Assembly: GCA_905221605.1 (NCBI GenBank)
Contig: CAJNDS010002085.1
Span: 417,001-481,000, forward strand
From: Symbiodinium natans
Lineage: Eukaryota > Sar > Dinophyceae > Suessiales > Symbiodiniaceae
DNA: 64,000 bases
Reading direction: 5' to 3'
Of the stretch, positions 29,455 to 39,560 are shown piece by piece (positions within the stretch are counted from its first letter, which is position 1; the number at the start of each line of letters is the position of its first letter). The position numbers were made by a program, and so were the translations under genes. The notes beneath the pieces were generated by a model. The model saw only the letters and a list, made by a program, of their open reading frames with translations, had not been told where the DNA came from and did not search any database.

Positions 29455-29565
29455 ACTGCCTGTATGCCGAAGTTGACGTCCGGCTTGTCGTTGCAATTCT
29501 TGAGGGACGTAATCCTGCTCAGGGCAACATGGGGCCGTAACTTTGACAGCCCTTGCAGCTCGTTT
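29455..29565 (-). CDS. Candidate exon, unknown
   Basis: After CTGCAAG the minus strand reads LSKLRPHVALSRITSLKNCN then DKPDVNFGIQ. A second minus frame (LKRAARAVKVTAPCCPEQDY) is also open. Family unknown. Confidence 0.4.
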
Positions 29566-29799
29566 CAGGCTTGAGGGTTCAGGGGTTAGGGTGCCGGGTA
29601 CAGCTGCAACAGGTTTAGGGTTTTCTTGCCACGCTGCACTGCAGGGTAACATTTCAGCATAAAGGACATGCTTGAAAGGCAAGAGGTTGGGCGGGCATAA
29701 GGGTCCCATAAACCCTAAACCCTTAACCTTGTAACTTACTGCTTCTTAGTAGCCTTAACCCCAAAACCTAAACCCTAAGCCCTTTCAACCCTCAGCATA

Positions 29800-29912
29800 A
29801 GGGTCCTTGGTTTGCCCAAGCCGCTCATGGTCGCCCACTCCACGATCTTTCTGTCCTCAGCGCGCTGGTGTGCAGGGGCTTCGAGCACACCGAGGCACGC
29901 CCCCACAGGTTT
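29800..29912 (-). CDS. Candidate exon, strand ambiguous
   Basis: The minus strand reads VGACLGVLEAPAHQRAEDRK then IVEWATMSGLGKP. A plus alternative between CTGTCCTCAG and CCACAG|GT (ALVCRGFEHTEARPH) has good splice signals. Not recognised. Confidence 0.38.
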
Positions 29913-30073
29913 CGGGCTGAGGGGCTTGTTCATTGCTAGGGTTTAGTAGGGGTTAGCGGTTTTAGGGTTTAGGGTTTAGGGTTTAGGGTTCAGGGTTGTT
30001 TAGGTTCGAAGGCAGGGCTCATACTCCTGACGTATTGCATGCCCGGACTGGAGCCAGGCGCCTTGTGACGACT

Positions 30074-30188
30074 TCTAATTGCTCAAGAACCCCGAAAAAA
30101 TTAAAAAAACAAAAACAAGTATTCGCCCTCATTAAGGGATTATTTTTTTAAATTCTTTTAGGGTTCTTAAGCAATTTAGTAGACGACG
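30074..30188. mobile_element. AT-rich foldback (F5)
   Basis: CTAATTGCTCAAGAACCCCG / TAGGGTTCTTAAGCAATTTA are inverted ends around an AT-rich centre. GACGAC flanks both sides, a likely target-site duplication. Confidence 0.7.
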
Positions 30189-30384
30189 AGTAGAAGGCAG
30201 GATGAGAGCGCCTCCTCATCTCCTATGCTGCCTACACTCCAGCTCTCTCTCGTTTTTAAAGGGGCCACCCCGTAGGCCCCTAAGCGAGCCTAAAACCCCC
30301 CTAAAAGCCCCCAAGCCCCTGAAATCCTAAACCCCTAAACCCCCCAATAGAGGGCAAACCCTAAACCCTAAACCCTAAGCTCAC

Positions 30385-30530
30385 CAATGGAGGGCAAACG
30401 GGCCAAGTCCGGCCCCGGGCGCGCTGATCTCCACGTAGCCCGGGTGCTGCTCCAGGAACTCAGACAGCCAGTCGAAGGTTCCTCCGAGGGCGGTTTGCTT
30501 TGCCACCCGAGTCGCGAAGGTTGGGAAGTC
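30385..30530 (-). CDS. Exon downstream of the TBC gene, GTGAGC donor
   Basis: The minus strand reads FATRVAKQTALGGTFDWLSE, then FLEQHPGYVEISAPGAGLGP, and ends CCATTG|GTGAGC. After the donor the intron goes straight into TTAGGGTTTAGGG. On the same strand about 320 nt past the TBC exon, so it may be a 3' exon of that gene. No domain recognised. Confidence 0.58.
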
Positions 30531-30849
30531 GGAAGTTTGCATTCATTTAGGGTTGAGGATTTAGGTTTAGGGTATAATCAGGATTTGTTTCACTTAGTTA
30601 GGGTTTAGGGAAAAGGGTTTAGGGTTTCGGGTTTAGGGTTTAGGGTTTAGGGGTTTAGGGCTACTACCAACTACCCATGGTTGCTCTGGTGTGGCTGAGG
30701 GCTCCGGCAAGCACCACAACAAGTGCGAGAGCAAGGGCACAGAGCTGGCGGCGTCAACAAAAACCCTTTTGGCTGCGCAGCATGCCGAACAGGTGGCCAG
30801 TTACCATATGTGCCCCACAACGGCGCCCAAGCCGGCCATCAGCGCTGAC

Positions 30850-32304
30850 GGCCACAAAGTGCCCTGAGGGATCTGGGGAATCTGGTCTTTGCGATTCAGC
30901 ATTTGAAGCAAGACGTTGTCCACGCGAACGAACTGCTTGAGATCCTCTGCTATAGCATGGAGCTCCGCTTCACTTTCGCATTGCAGGAATGCACTCTCGT
31001 GCTTTGCCATGATGCACAGCACCAGCTGGCGAAGCTGTGCTCGAGGATCTTCGGGCACATACTCGCCGACCGGCAGCAGGAAGTAGTCCAGCAGCCGAAC
31101 GTGATACTCGAAGGGCTGCATGGCTGGACAGTACGCCTGAGTCAGCAACGTCGACAGAAGCGACAGCACCGTGGACTCAAAGAGCGACGTCTGGTTGAAG
31201 CGGCTGAACGCATGCGCTAAGCCAGGAAAGTCACGATGTGCTGCCACCCAAATCTTGGACACATCACACCCCAGCGCCTCCTCTCTGCCCGTGCCCTCGA
31301 AGTAGTCCTGCAGATGATATCTCAGGTACACGGTCACCAATGCCTGAAACGTCACGCGCTCATGCCTGGCCACAGCCATGATGTGCGCAGCCAAGAGAGC
31401 CAGGTCCTTGCTTCAATAACCAAGGGGGAAGAAAGGCTGAACTCCTTTTTTGATTCCTACTAAGGAAGGAAGCCCAAAAGGCCCAAAAGGCCCAAAAGTT
31501 TATAAAAGCTCAACTACTTTTACTCGTCCTGCTGCTAAGGAAGCCCCAAAAAGTTTATAAAGGTTCAACTAGTTCTTTACTAACCCTAAACCCTAAACCC
31601 TAAACCCTAAACCCTAAACCCTAAACCCTAAACCCTTTAAAAGGACACTCGCTCTTTCTCTTCAGGGTCGGGCTGGTAGCCGACCTCGGGCTTCCAGGCA
31701 GCGAAGGCCCGCAGCACCGAGGACAGCTTGCTGCGGCCGGCTCCGCGGAAGGCGGGCACCGAGGGGAGCGGCAGCCTTCCTTGGGGGTTTGGGGTTTAGG
31801 GGTTAGGGTTTAGGGTTTGGGGTTTAGGGTTTAGGGGTTTGGGGTTTAGGGTTTAGGGTTTAGGGTTTAGGGTTTAGGGTTTAGGGGTTTTGGGGTTTTA
31901 GGGTTTTAGGGTTTAGGGTTTAGGGTTTAGGGTTAAAAAAAACCCAAATGAACCGAGGGGAGCAGCAGCCTTCCTTGGTAGCCCCCAAGCTTGCAAAAGG
32001 GGTTTAGGGTTTAAGGGTTTAAGGGTTTTAGGGTTTAGGGTTTTCGGGGTTGGCTACTTGTCTCAAATGAACCCATAACCTGAAACGGGAAAAATGGGTA
32101 CCGCCGGGCTACCAAGCTTCTTACCTTGGGCCTGTCGTTCCTTCGGAACGGAGGCAGGACGTCAAGGGCACACCCGATCGCAGCAATCACGCCAGCATCT
32201 AAGCTGTCCGAGGCTTGCATGAGGAAGTGTGAGTAGCACACGTCCGTGGGCTTGCTGAACTCCTCCACCCAGCGCTTGCTGTACTCCTGGAATGGACCAG
32301 CCAT
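30850..32304 (-). CDS. TBC-domain (Rab-GAP-like) protein, multi-exon
   Basis: Exons at about 32304-32125, 31779-31670 and 31406 down to about 30850 carry a TBC domain, which stimulates GTP hydrolysis by Rab GTPases. The middle exon has LSSVLRAFAAWKPEVGYQP, matching the TBC 'vL.Ay...pevGY' block. The third begins DLALLAAHIMAVARHERVTF, then has QALVTVYLRYHLQDYF, RLLDYFLLPVGEYV and IMAKHESAFLQCESEAEL, matching the final TBC helices. The intron at 31407-31669 has GACC at both junctions and keeps phase 0. The first exon ends RRNDRPK before a GTAAGAAGC donor; its join to the middle exon did not resolve in frame. The typical RxxxW arginine finger was not located. The 3' end near 30800-30850 is uncertain. 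Confidence 0.68.
31407..31669 (-). other. Intron of the TBC gene containing telomere-like repeat
   Basis: A 263-nt intron holds a run of seven or eight CCCTAAA units (plus strand 31582-31635), plus two related copies of a motif containing AAGTTTATAAA near 31498 and 31550. In the sense direction it opens near the donor with TTTAGGG. It is direct evidence that a telomere-like block lies inside an expressed-type intron. Confidence 0.7.
31758..31978 (+). repeat. 27-bp direct duplication flanking a TTTAGGG block
   Basis: A 27-bp sequence starting ACCGAGGGGAGC at 31758-31784 recurs at 31952-31978 with one mismatch. Between the copies lies an almost pure TTTAGGG-type block with TTTGGGG and TTTTAGGG variants. 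The left copy contains the acceptor end of a TBC exon, so the repeat block looks inserted at, or expanded from, a splice site. Confidence 0.8.
31785..31936 (+). repeat. TTTAGGG array between duplicated 27-bp flanks
   Basis: A mix of TTTAGGG, TTTGGGG and TTTTAGGG units inside the TBC gene. Confidence 0.85.
32052..32124 (-). mobile_element. F4-like intron end in the TBC gene
   Basis: In the minus direction, after the GTAAGAAG donor, CTTGGTAGCCCGGCGGTACC then CATTTTTCCC and GGGTTCATTTGAG matches the F4 5' end seen in the SMYD introns. Confidence 0.6.
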
Positions 32305-32329
32305 CTGCTCCCCAGGGCCGGCTCGAGTT

Positions 32330-32630
32330 GAGGGTTGTTAGGTTTTTGGGGGTTTCCCTCCCTGTCCTGTCTGTTGAGCATGGGGCTTAGGGTTCTGCAG
32401 GGCTTCGAGCCAACTTCAGCGCTGCACGAAGCGGTCAGGGCTTCTTTGAGCTTCTTGCGCCACAAAGCCATGCCATGGACACGTCTAGGCCCTAGGCTTC
32501 CGGGCCTTCTGGGCATGGGCTCTGCATGGGCTCTTGGGTTTTGAGCGCCTGGTGCCCCGACTTCCAGAACCTTGAAGGCGCCTAAGTAAGTGCGAAGCAA
32601 AAGAACTGGAGAAATACGTCGGTCAGTCAA
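32330..32630 (-). CDS. Possible upstream exons of the TBC-domain gene
   Basis: In the sense direction just before the TBC gene, this open stretch contains RTYLGAFKVLEVGAPGAQ and ALWRKKLKEALTASCSAEV, which look like coding sequence. No family was recognised and exon limits are unclear. Position and strand make it a candidate 5' part of the TBC gene. Confidence 0.35.
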
Positions 32631-32881
32631 AACTAAACCTGGTTATCGCTTCTTGGAGGGGGGGGGGGGCACTGATACCCATCCAGAACTACTCATACCC
32701 ACCCATGAACCGACCCTAAACTCTAAACCCTTTTTTTCATCTGGCCTGGGTGCGGAATGCTAAACCCCAAGCCCTAAACCCTAAACCAAACCCACCCCTA
32801 TGAGCCCTCTCAGGTAAGGCCCTAAACCCTAAACCCTAAACCCTAAACCCTAAACCCTAAACCGCTTTCAAGAGGGCCGGC

Positions 32882-32940
32882 CTTCGTCTGGCAAGGACAC
32901 GGGGAAGACCACCTCGAACTTACCATCCTCCCGAGCAGGG
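32882..32940 (-). CDS. Candidate exon, unknown
   Basis: The minus strand reads REDGKFEVVFPVSLPDEGRP. CCCTAAA lies left and TTTAGGG right. It could be an upstream exon of the TBC gene or another gene. Confidence 0.45.
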
Positions 32941-33014
32941 CTTGGGTTTAGGCTTCAAGGGTTCAGGGTTTAGGGTTTAGGGTTTAGGGTTTAGGGTTTA
33001 GGGTTTCTCATGCT

Positions 33015-33058
33015 CCGCGCACACCACCACGCGGGACGTGTGTTGTGGTGTGCGCCCA
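33015..33058. repeat. Inverted repeat GCGCACACCAC / GTGGTGTGCGC
   Basis: Two perfect 11-bp arms enclose about 18 bp just after a TTTAGGG block. Confidence 0.6.
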
Positions 33059-33219
33059 GGTTCACGCTCTCTCCCAACCCACCCACCCAAATCTCAACCT
33101 TGACGGGTTTAGGGTTTTCATTTGGTTTTTGCGCTCTCCTTTGTCTTGTTCTCTTTATAGGCAACGGAAAAAACCCACCCACCCAGAGAATCCCAAAACA
33201 TTAAGAAAATAAAAAGTTT

Positions 33220-36200
33220 ACATTTCTCATCAGCAAGCCCTGTCCTCCTCATTTGGGGTGTTTTTGGAGGCAAACTTTCCCTCTCAAGGGGGGGTCGGAG
33301 TTTGAGGCAAGGGGGGGTCTCAGAAGACTATTTTGCCTTTAAAATTGAAAAATACGACCCCCCCTTGTAGACTGTGAAAGGTCGCGGGGGCGGCCCTTCA
33401 TCATAATTGAGGGTTACAAACCCTGAAACACCCTGAAAAACATTGAAAAACCATAAAAACACTGGAAAACCCTGAAAAACCTTGAAAAACCTTGAAAAAC
33501 TTGAAATCCTGAAGCCGGTGAAACCGGTGAAGGCTCGGTTTTGGTCAAAATCCAGAAAACGAGAGGCCACCCAGAGGCGTCGATTTCAGTATTAAAAAAT
33601 CGCATTTTTAACTGGGACCCGGGCCGATCCTGGGGTCCCCCCCTCATTTGAGGTGTTTTTTGGAGGCAAACTTTCCGTCTCAAGGGGGGGTCGGAATTTG
33701 AGGCAACGGGGGGTCTCAGAAGACTATGTTGCCTTTAAAATTGAAAAATACGACCCCCCCTTGACCAAAACTAGGCTGTGAAAAGGTCGCGGGGGCGGCC
33801 CTTCATCATGGGTTACAAACCCTGAAACACCCTGAAAAACATTGAAAAACCATAAAAACACTGGAAAACCTTGAAAAACCTTGAAAAACCTTGAAAAACT
33901 TGAAATCCTGTGAAGGCTCGGATTTGGTCAAAAATCCAGAAAACGAGAGGCCACCCAGAGGCGTCGATTTCAGTACTAAAAAATCGCATTTTTAACTGGG
34001 ACCCGGGCCGATCCTGGGGTCCCCCTCATTTGGGGTGTTTTTTGGAGGCAAACTTTCCGTCTCAAGGGGGGTCGGAGTTTGAGGCAAGGGGGGGTCTCAG
34101 AAGACTATTTTGCCTTGAAAATTGAAAAATACGACCCCCCCTTGACCAAAACTAGGCTGTGAAAAGGTCACGGGGCACGGCCCTTCATCATAATTGAGGG
34201 TTACAAACCCTGAAACACCCTGAAAAACATTGAAAAACCATAAAAACACTGAAAAATTTTGAAAAACCTTGAAAAACCTTGAAAAACTTGAAATCCTGAA
34301 ACCGGTGAAGGCTCGGTTTTGGTCAAAATCCAGAAAACGAGAGGCCACCCAGAGGCGTCGATTTCAGTACTAAAAAATCGCATTTTTAACGATCCTGGGG
34401 TCCCCCTCATTTTTGGGGTGTTTTGGAGGCAAACTTTCCCTCTCAAGGGGCGGTCGGAGTTTGAGGCAAGGGGGGGTCTCCGAAGACTATTTTGCCTTTA
34501 GAATTGAAAAGTACGACCCCCCCTTGACCAAAATTAGGCTGTGAAAAGGTCGCGGGGGCGGCCCTTCATCAGAATTGAGGGTTAAAAACCCTGAAATACC
34601 CTGAAAAAACATTGAAAAACCATGAGTAACACTGAAAAACTCTGAAAAACCTTGAAAAACTCTGAAAAAGCCAAGGCCCGCGCGCGCAAGGGCCAGGACA
34701 AGGCCAGACTCTTGAGTGCCCAACAGGGCCGGTCAATTTTCTGATTATAGGGTTTAAATATATAAAGGTAAGACAGGCCACCCAGAGGCGTCGATTTCAG
34801 TACTAAAAAATCGCATTTTTAACTGGGACCCGGGCCGATCCTGGGGTCCCCCTCATTTGGGGTGTTTTTAGAGGCAAACTTTCCCTCTCCTTCATCATAA
34901 TTGAGGATTACAAACCCTGAAACACCCTGAAAAACATTGAAAAACCATAAAAACACTGAAAAACTTTGAAAAACCTTGAAAAACCTTGAACAACTTGAAA
35001 TCCTGAAACCGGTGAAGGCTCGGTTTTGGTCAAAATCCAGAAAACGAGAGGCCACCCAGAGGCGTCGATTTCAGTACTAAAAAATCGCATTTTTAACTAG
35101 GACCCGGGCCGATCCTGGGGTCCCCCTCATTTGGGGTGTTTTGGAGGCAAACTTTCCCTCTCAAGCGGGGGTCGGAGTTTGAGGCAAGGGGGGGTCTCCG
35201 AAGACTATTTTGCCTTTAAAATTGAAAAATACGACCCCCCCCTGACCAAAATTAGGCTGTGAAAAGGTCGCGGGGGCGGCCCTTCATCATAATTGAGGGT
35301 TACAAACCCTGAAACACCCAGAAAAACATTGAAAAACCATGAAAAACACTGAAAAATTCTGAAAAACCTTGAAAAACCTTGAAAAACTTGAAATCCTGAA
35401 GCCGGTGAAACCGGTGAAGGCTCGGTTTTGGTCAAAATCCAGAAAACGAAAGGCCACCCAGAGGCGTCGATTTCAGTACTAAAAAATCGCATCTAGGACC
35501 CGGGCCGATCCTGGGGTCCCCCTCATTTGGGGTGTTTTTGGAGGCAAACTTTCCCTCTCAAGGGGGGTCGGAGTTTGAGGCAAGGGGGGGTCTCCGAAGA
35601 CTATTTTGCCTTTAAAATTGAAAAATACGACCCCCCCTTGACCAAAATTAGGCTATGAAAAGGTCGCGGGGGCGGCCCTTCATCAGAATTGAGGGTTAAA
35701 AACCCTGAAATACCCTGAAAAACATTGAAAAACCATGAAAAACATTGAAAAACTCTGAAAAACCTTGAAAAACCTTAAAAAAGCCAAGGCTCGCGCGTGC
35801 GAGGGCGGGACAAGGCCAAGCCTTTGAGTGCCCAACAGGGCTGGTCAATTATATAGGTAAGAGAGGCCACCCAGAGGCGTCGATTTCAGTACTAAAAAAT
35901 CGCATTTTTAACTGGGACCCGGGCCGATCCTGGGGTCCCCCCTCATTTGGGGTGTTTTTAGAGGCAAACTTTCCCTCTCAAGGGGGGGTCGGAGTTTGAG
36001 GCAAGGGGGGGTCGCAGAAGACTATGTTGCCTTTAAAATTGAAAAATACGACCCCCCCTTGACCAAAACTACGCTGTGAAAAGGTCGCGGGGGCGGCCCT
36101 TCATCATAATTGAAGGTTACAAACCCTCAAGCACCCTGAAAAACATTGAAAAACCACAAAAAACACTGAAAAACTTTGAAAACCTTGAAAAACCTGGCAA

Positions 36201-36586
36201 ACTTGAAATCCTGAAACCGGTGAAGGCTCGGTTTTGGTCAAAATCCAGAAAACGAGAGGCCACCCAGAGGCGTCGATTTCAGTACTAAAAAATCGCATTT
36301 TTAACTAGGACCCGGGCCGATCCTGGGGTCCCCCTCATTTGGGGTGTTTTTGGAGGCAAACTTTCCCTTTCAAGGGGGGGTCGGAGTTTGAGGCAAGGGG
36401 GGGTCTCCGAAGACTATTTTGCCTTGAAAATTGAAAAATACGACCCCCCCTTGACCAAAATTAGGCTGTGAAAAGGTCGCGGGGGCGGCCCTTCATCAGA
36501 ATTGAGGGTTAAAAACCCTGAAATACCCTGAAAAACATTGAAAAACCATGAAAAACATTGAAAAACTCTGAAAAACCTTGAAAAAC
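33220..36586. repeat. Satellite of about 400-bp units in two types
   Basis: Eight complete or near-complete units plus ends. The anchor GAGGCCACCCAGAGGCGTCG recurs near 33563, 33947, 34341, 34774, 35046, 35450, 35862 and 36256. Each unit has a CTTGAAAAAC-type inner repeat, a GGGGGTCGGAGTTTGAGGCA stretch and a CTTTAAAATTGAAAAATACG stretch. Type A has CCGGTGAAGGCTCGGTTTTG; type B has GCCAAGGC..CGCGCG and GTGCCCAACAGGGC. Order: A A A B A A B A B(truncated). The unit at 34774 lacks about 130 bp. Phe-rich open frames come from the inner repeat and are not called genes. CCTAAATCC repeats start right after the array. Confidence 0.9.
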
Positions 36587-36715
36587 CGGGCCTGAATCCT
36601 AAATCCTAAATCCTAAATCCTAAAGGCCTAGAAACCTAAACCCTAGAATCCTAAACCCTAAACCCTAGAATCCTAAGGACCCTCGATTTAACTTAAAACC
36701 CGAAGGTTTAGGGTT

Positions 36716-36905
36716 ATTCTCTTTGGGGCCAGACTGACGCTGGCACGCGGGTTCAACCCTTCTAAGCGTGGGCCGCGCTCACCGCGCGCACTGGCCCCGA
36801 GCCCTCGCCAGGCTTCGCCTGACGGCTCGGGCTCGTCCGCGGGCCTGTCGCCACGCGGTATCGCTCGCCGCTGCTTACCGCAGCGCCCGCGGCTCGCTCC
36901 AGTTT
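36716..36905. repeat. Cluster of GC-rich hairpins
   Basis: Consecutive stem-loops can be drawn: CCAGACTGACGCTGG, GCGCGCTC-type arms, CGAGCCCTCGCCAGGCTTCG then CCTGACGGCTCGG, and CGCTGCTTACCGCAGCG. G+C is far above the flanks. No coding frame or RNA family recognised. Confidence 0.55.
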
Positions 36906-37009
36906 AGGGTTTGAGGGTCTAAGGGCTTCCCTAAACCCTAAGCCCCGAACCCTAAACCTTAGGCCCTAAACCCTCAACCCCCAACCCTAAACCTTACACC
37001 CCTAAACCC

Positions 37010-37105
37010 TTGCAACGGGGGCAGGGCAGAATCGCAGGATGATCTCCAGACGGTGGGTCTTGGCGCCCTACACTTCAACCGCACCAGTACGGTTAGAGCT
37101 TAGGG
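37010..37105 (+). CDS. Candidate exon, unknown
   Basis: After GGGGGCAGGGCAG-type acceptor sequence the plus strand reads AESQDDLQTVGLGALHFNRT. Not recognised. Confidence 0.35.
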
Positions 37106-37194
37106 CTACCCTGTAAACCCCTAAACCCCATTTAGGGTTCAGGGTTAGGGCTAAGGGTTTAGGGTTTAGGGCTAGCCTAATCCCCAAGGGTTTA

Positions 37195-37542
37195 GGCAAG
37201 CTCCCAGCCATCAGAGACTTCCAGTGTCTTGGCGCCGGCAGGCTTCAGCTCCCGCATCTTGGGGCTTGCAACTAGCACAGCTCCAGAGACACGAGCTACT
37301 ATAGGGGCCAAAAGAATTCGAATAGTTGTTTTTGTTCTTTTTTCCATAAGGCCATCTTCGAGGTCCTACCTTGCTAGGATTGGGCTGCTCGGGGGTTTTG
37401 GGGGTCGGGGTTCCCTATTTCTTGTTGAAATTGTGAAGCCTGCTGCCACAGTCTCCATGCTTCTTACCTGTGCCTGGGCAAAGGTGGATGGAGCCACGAC
37501 GACATCTTCGGCGGCGGCCTCCTGTGCGAAGGGTGGCATGCG
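37195..37542 (-). CDS. Two candidate exons of one minus-strand gene
   Basis: Exon 1 (about 37541-37471) reads MPPFAQEAAAEDVVVAPSTF then AQAQ and ends at GTAAGAAGC, the same donor as in the TBC gene. Exon 2 (about 37297-37200) follows GAGCTACTATAG-type acceptor sequence in the sense strand and reads SGAVLVASPKMRELKPAGAK then TLEVSDGWELA. Function unknown. Confidence 0.45.
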
Positions 37543-37841
37543 ACGGAATGAGGGGTGGTCTGAACTTCTTTTTATTTTTTTTTTTTTTTTGGGGGGGGGT
37601 CTGTTTGGGACATGTGTGCAAGAAACTGGTGCCCGAGCAAAAGCAGAGAAGCTACCCACATTTCCGGGTTTGGGGTGAACAACGGAACCACAGCGTTGAG
37701 CTACCTGACGACTGGGCAGTGTTACACACACAGACTGACTCTCGAGCCAGAATTCGGTCACTTCTCGACATGACGGTCACTTTTTCCGGTGGGCCGGGCC
37801 GGGGACCCTAAAAAGGCTAAGGTAGCAGAAGGGTCGCACTA

Positions 37842-37986
37842 GGAGTATATTAAGTATATTGAGTATATTAAGTATATTAAGTATATTAAGTATATTAAGT
37901 ATATTAAGTATATTAAGTATATTAAGTATACTAAGTATATTAAGTATATTAAGTATATTAAGTATATTAAGTATATTAAGTATATT
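37842..37986 (+). repeat. 10-bp AGTATATTAA array
   Basis: About fourteen near-perfect units of AGTATATTAA with one ...ATTGAG and one ATACTAAG variant. Confidence 0.9.
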
Positions 37987-38321
37987 TAGGGGTACAACCT
38001 AGGGGTACGAGTCTTAATCTCCTGATAAAATGCGGAGGCGCACCCCAAACTGCTCCAAACCCCAAGAACCCCACTCTGGTTCAAGCTTGTCCCTGCACAC
38101 CCTCTACCTGAACCCCCTTGTGTGCCCTAAGCCTCTACACCCTCTAAGCCCTCTACTAAACCCCGAAGCCCTCTAAGCTCCTAAACCCCCTAAACCCTCT
38201 AAGCCCTCTAAACTCCCTAAACCCTAAACCCTAAACCCTAAACCCTTTTGCAACTGCCAGGAAACCCTAAACCCTAAACCCTAAACCCTAAACCCTAAAC
38301 CCTAAACCCTGAACCTTGGCT

Positions 38322-38415
38322 TCGCCAACTAGAAGCAGCACAGTGCTTAGGATCGCCTGGATGGTACGGCACTTGAAGGACAAGGGTGAGATCATCATGG
38401 GCCCGAAGTGTACCT
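38322..38415 (-). CDS. Candidate exon with hydrophobic segment
   Basis: The minus strand reads VHFGPMMISPLSFKCRTIQA then ILSTVLLLVGEA. CCCTAAA is on the left and TTTAGGG on the right. Not recognised. Confidence 0.42.
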
Positions 38416-38701
38416 GTCATAGGGTTTAGGGTTTAGGGTTTAGGGTTTAGGGTTTAGGGTTGATTATAGGGGTTCTTAAGGGAGGGGGTTCAAGGGGGGT
38501 GTACAACCCAAGGTTCCCTGATACTCCCTACTGCGTATCATGTGACAATGGAGCTCGGGGTTCTGGGGATTAAGGGTTTAGGGTTCAGGGCTTAAGCCTT
38601 GCGAGCTGCTTTAAAGCTATCCACGGCCCGCAACCCGAATAACCCTAAACCCTAAACCCTAAACCCTAAACCCTCAACCCTAAACCCTAAACCCTATGCA
38701 G

Positions 38702-38998
38702 GAAACCAGCAGGTTCGCCATGGCCAAGACTCCAAGCTGGGTGAAGGTTGTACAATGTCGGGCGCTGCCGAATTTTTGGGGTACCTTATTGGGGTACACA
38801 TAATACACGGTTTAGGGTTTAGTGTTTAGGGTTTAGGGTTTAGGGTTTAGGGTTACAAAAAGATGTACATACACCTACGCCTATACATACGGGGGCCTGC
38901 AGCGTGACGTTCCGGAAGGAGACATGCGGGAAGAGCGCATGCCCTTTCAGCTGCTCGGGCAGGGGCTGCGGCCGGGATACCTCCGCATCAAGCCGTAA
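38702..38998 (+). CDS. 3' end of a plus-strand gene, two exons
   Basis: Exon 1 (from about 38702, after CCCTATGCAG) reads ETSRFAMAKTPSWVKVVQCR then ALPNFWG. Exon 2 (38903-38998, after GGCCTGCAG) reads RDVPEGDMREERMPFQLLGQ then GLRPGYLRIKP and ends at TAA. A TTTAGGG array lies in the intron. Family unknown. Confidence 0.52.
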
Positions 38999-39294
38999 AC
39001 CACGTTTAGGGTTTAGGGTTTAGGGTTTAGGGTTTAGGGTGTAGAGTGTAGGGTTTAAGGTTGAGGGTCGAGGGCAGAGGGTTTTGCGGCTCAGGGCTTC
39101 TAGAGAGTACATATATATATATATATAAGGGTGAGAGGTTGCAGGGTTTAGGGCTAAAGGGTTGACAAAGTGAACCTAATTCCTACTCCCGTGCGGGTTG
39201 AAGGTTTCATGGGCCGTTCATAAGTTAAAAGTAAGGCAGGCTCTATGACAACCCAGATTAGGGTACTCCTACCCCTACCATAATCTTAGACCTG

Positions 39295-39360
39295 TCCGTG
39301 AAGCTCCAGCCGTAGCCCGTCCAGGTTTTTGCCCTTGCCAATTTTGTGTTTGTCCCTCTC
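39295..39360 (-). CDS. Candidate exon, basic protein
   Basis: The minus strand reads RDKHKIGKGKNLDGLRLELH. CCCTAAA array on its right. Not recognised. Confidence 0.4.
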
Positions 39361-39465
39361 TGTGTGCCCTAAACCCTAAACCCTAAACCCTAAACCCTGA
39401 ACCCTGAAACCCTAAACCCTAAACCCTAAACCCTAAAACCCTAACACCCTAAACCCGAAGCTTGC

Positions 39466-39560
39466 TGCAAAGAGGCCCGGCGCCCGTCTTTGAAGAGGCT
39501 GACGGTGTTGACATTGGGGCTCGCCTTGGGATGTCTTGCGGAAGAGGGTTTAGGCTGTCG
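39466..39560 (-). CDS. Candidate exon, strand ambiguous
   Basis: The minus strand reads ARHPKASPNVNTVSLFKDGR then RASLQQA. The plus strand (PAPVFEEADGVDIGARLGMS) is equally open. Unknown. Confidence 0.35.

Noticed and set aside
33328-36298. Repeated Phe-rich minus-strand frames (such as RFLDFDQNRAF) across the satellite
   Set aside because: They arise from the AAAAACCTTG inner repeat, vary in length with indels and have no start or splice consistency; treated as satellite by-products.
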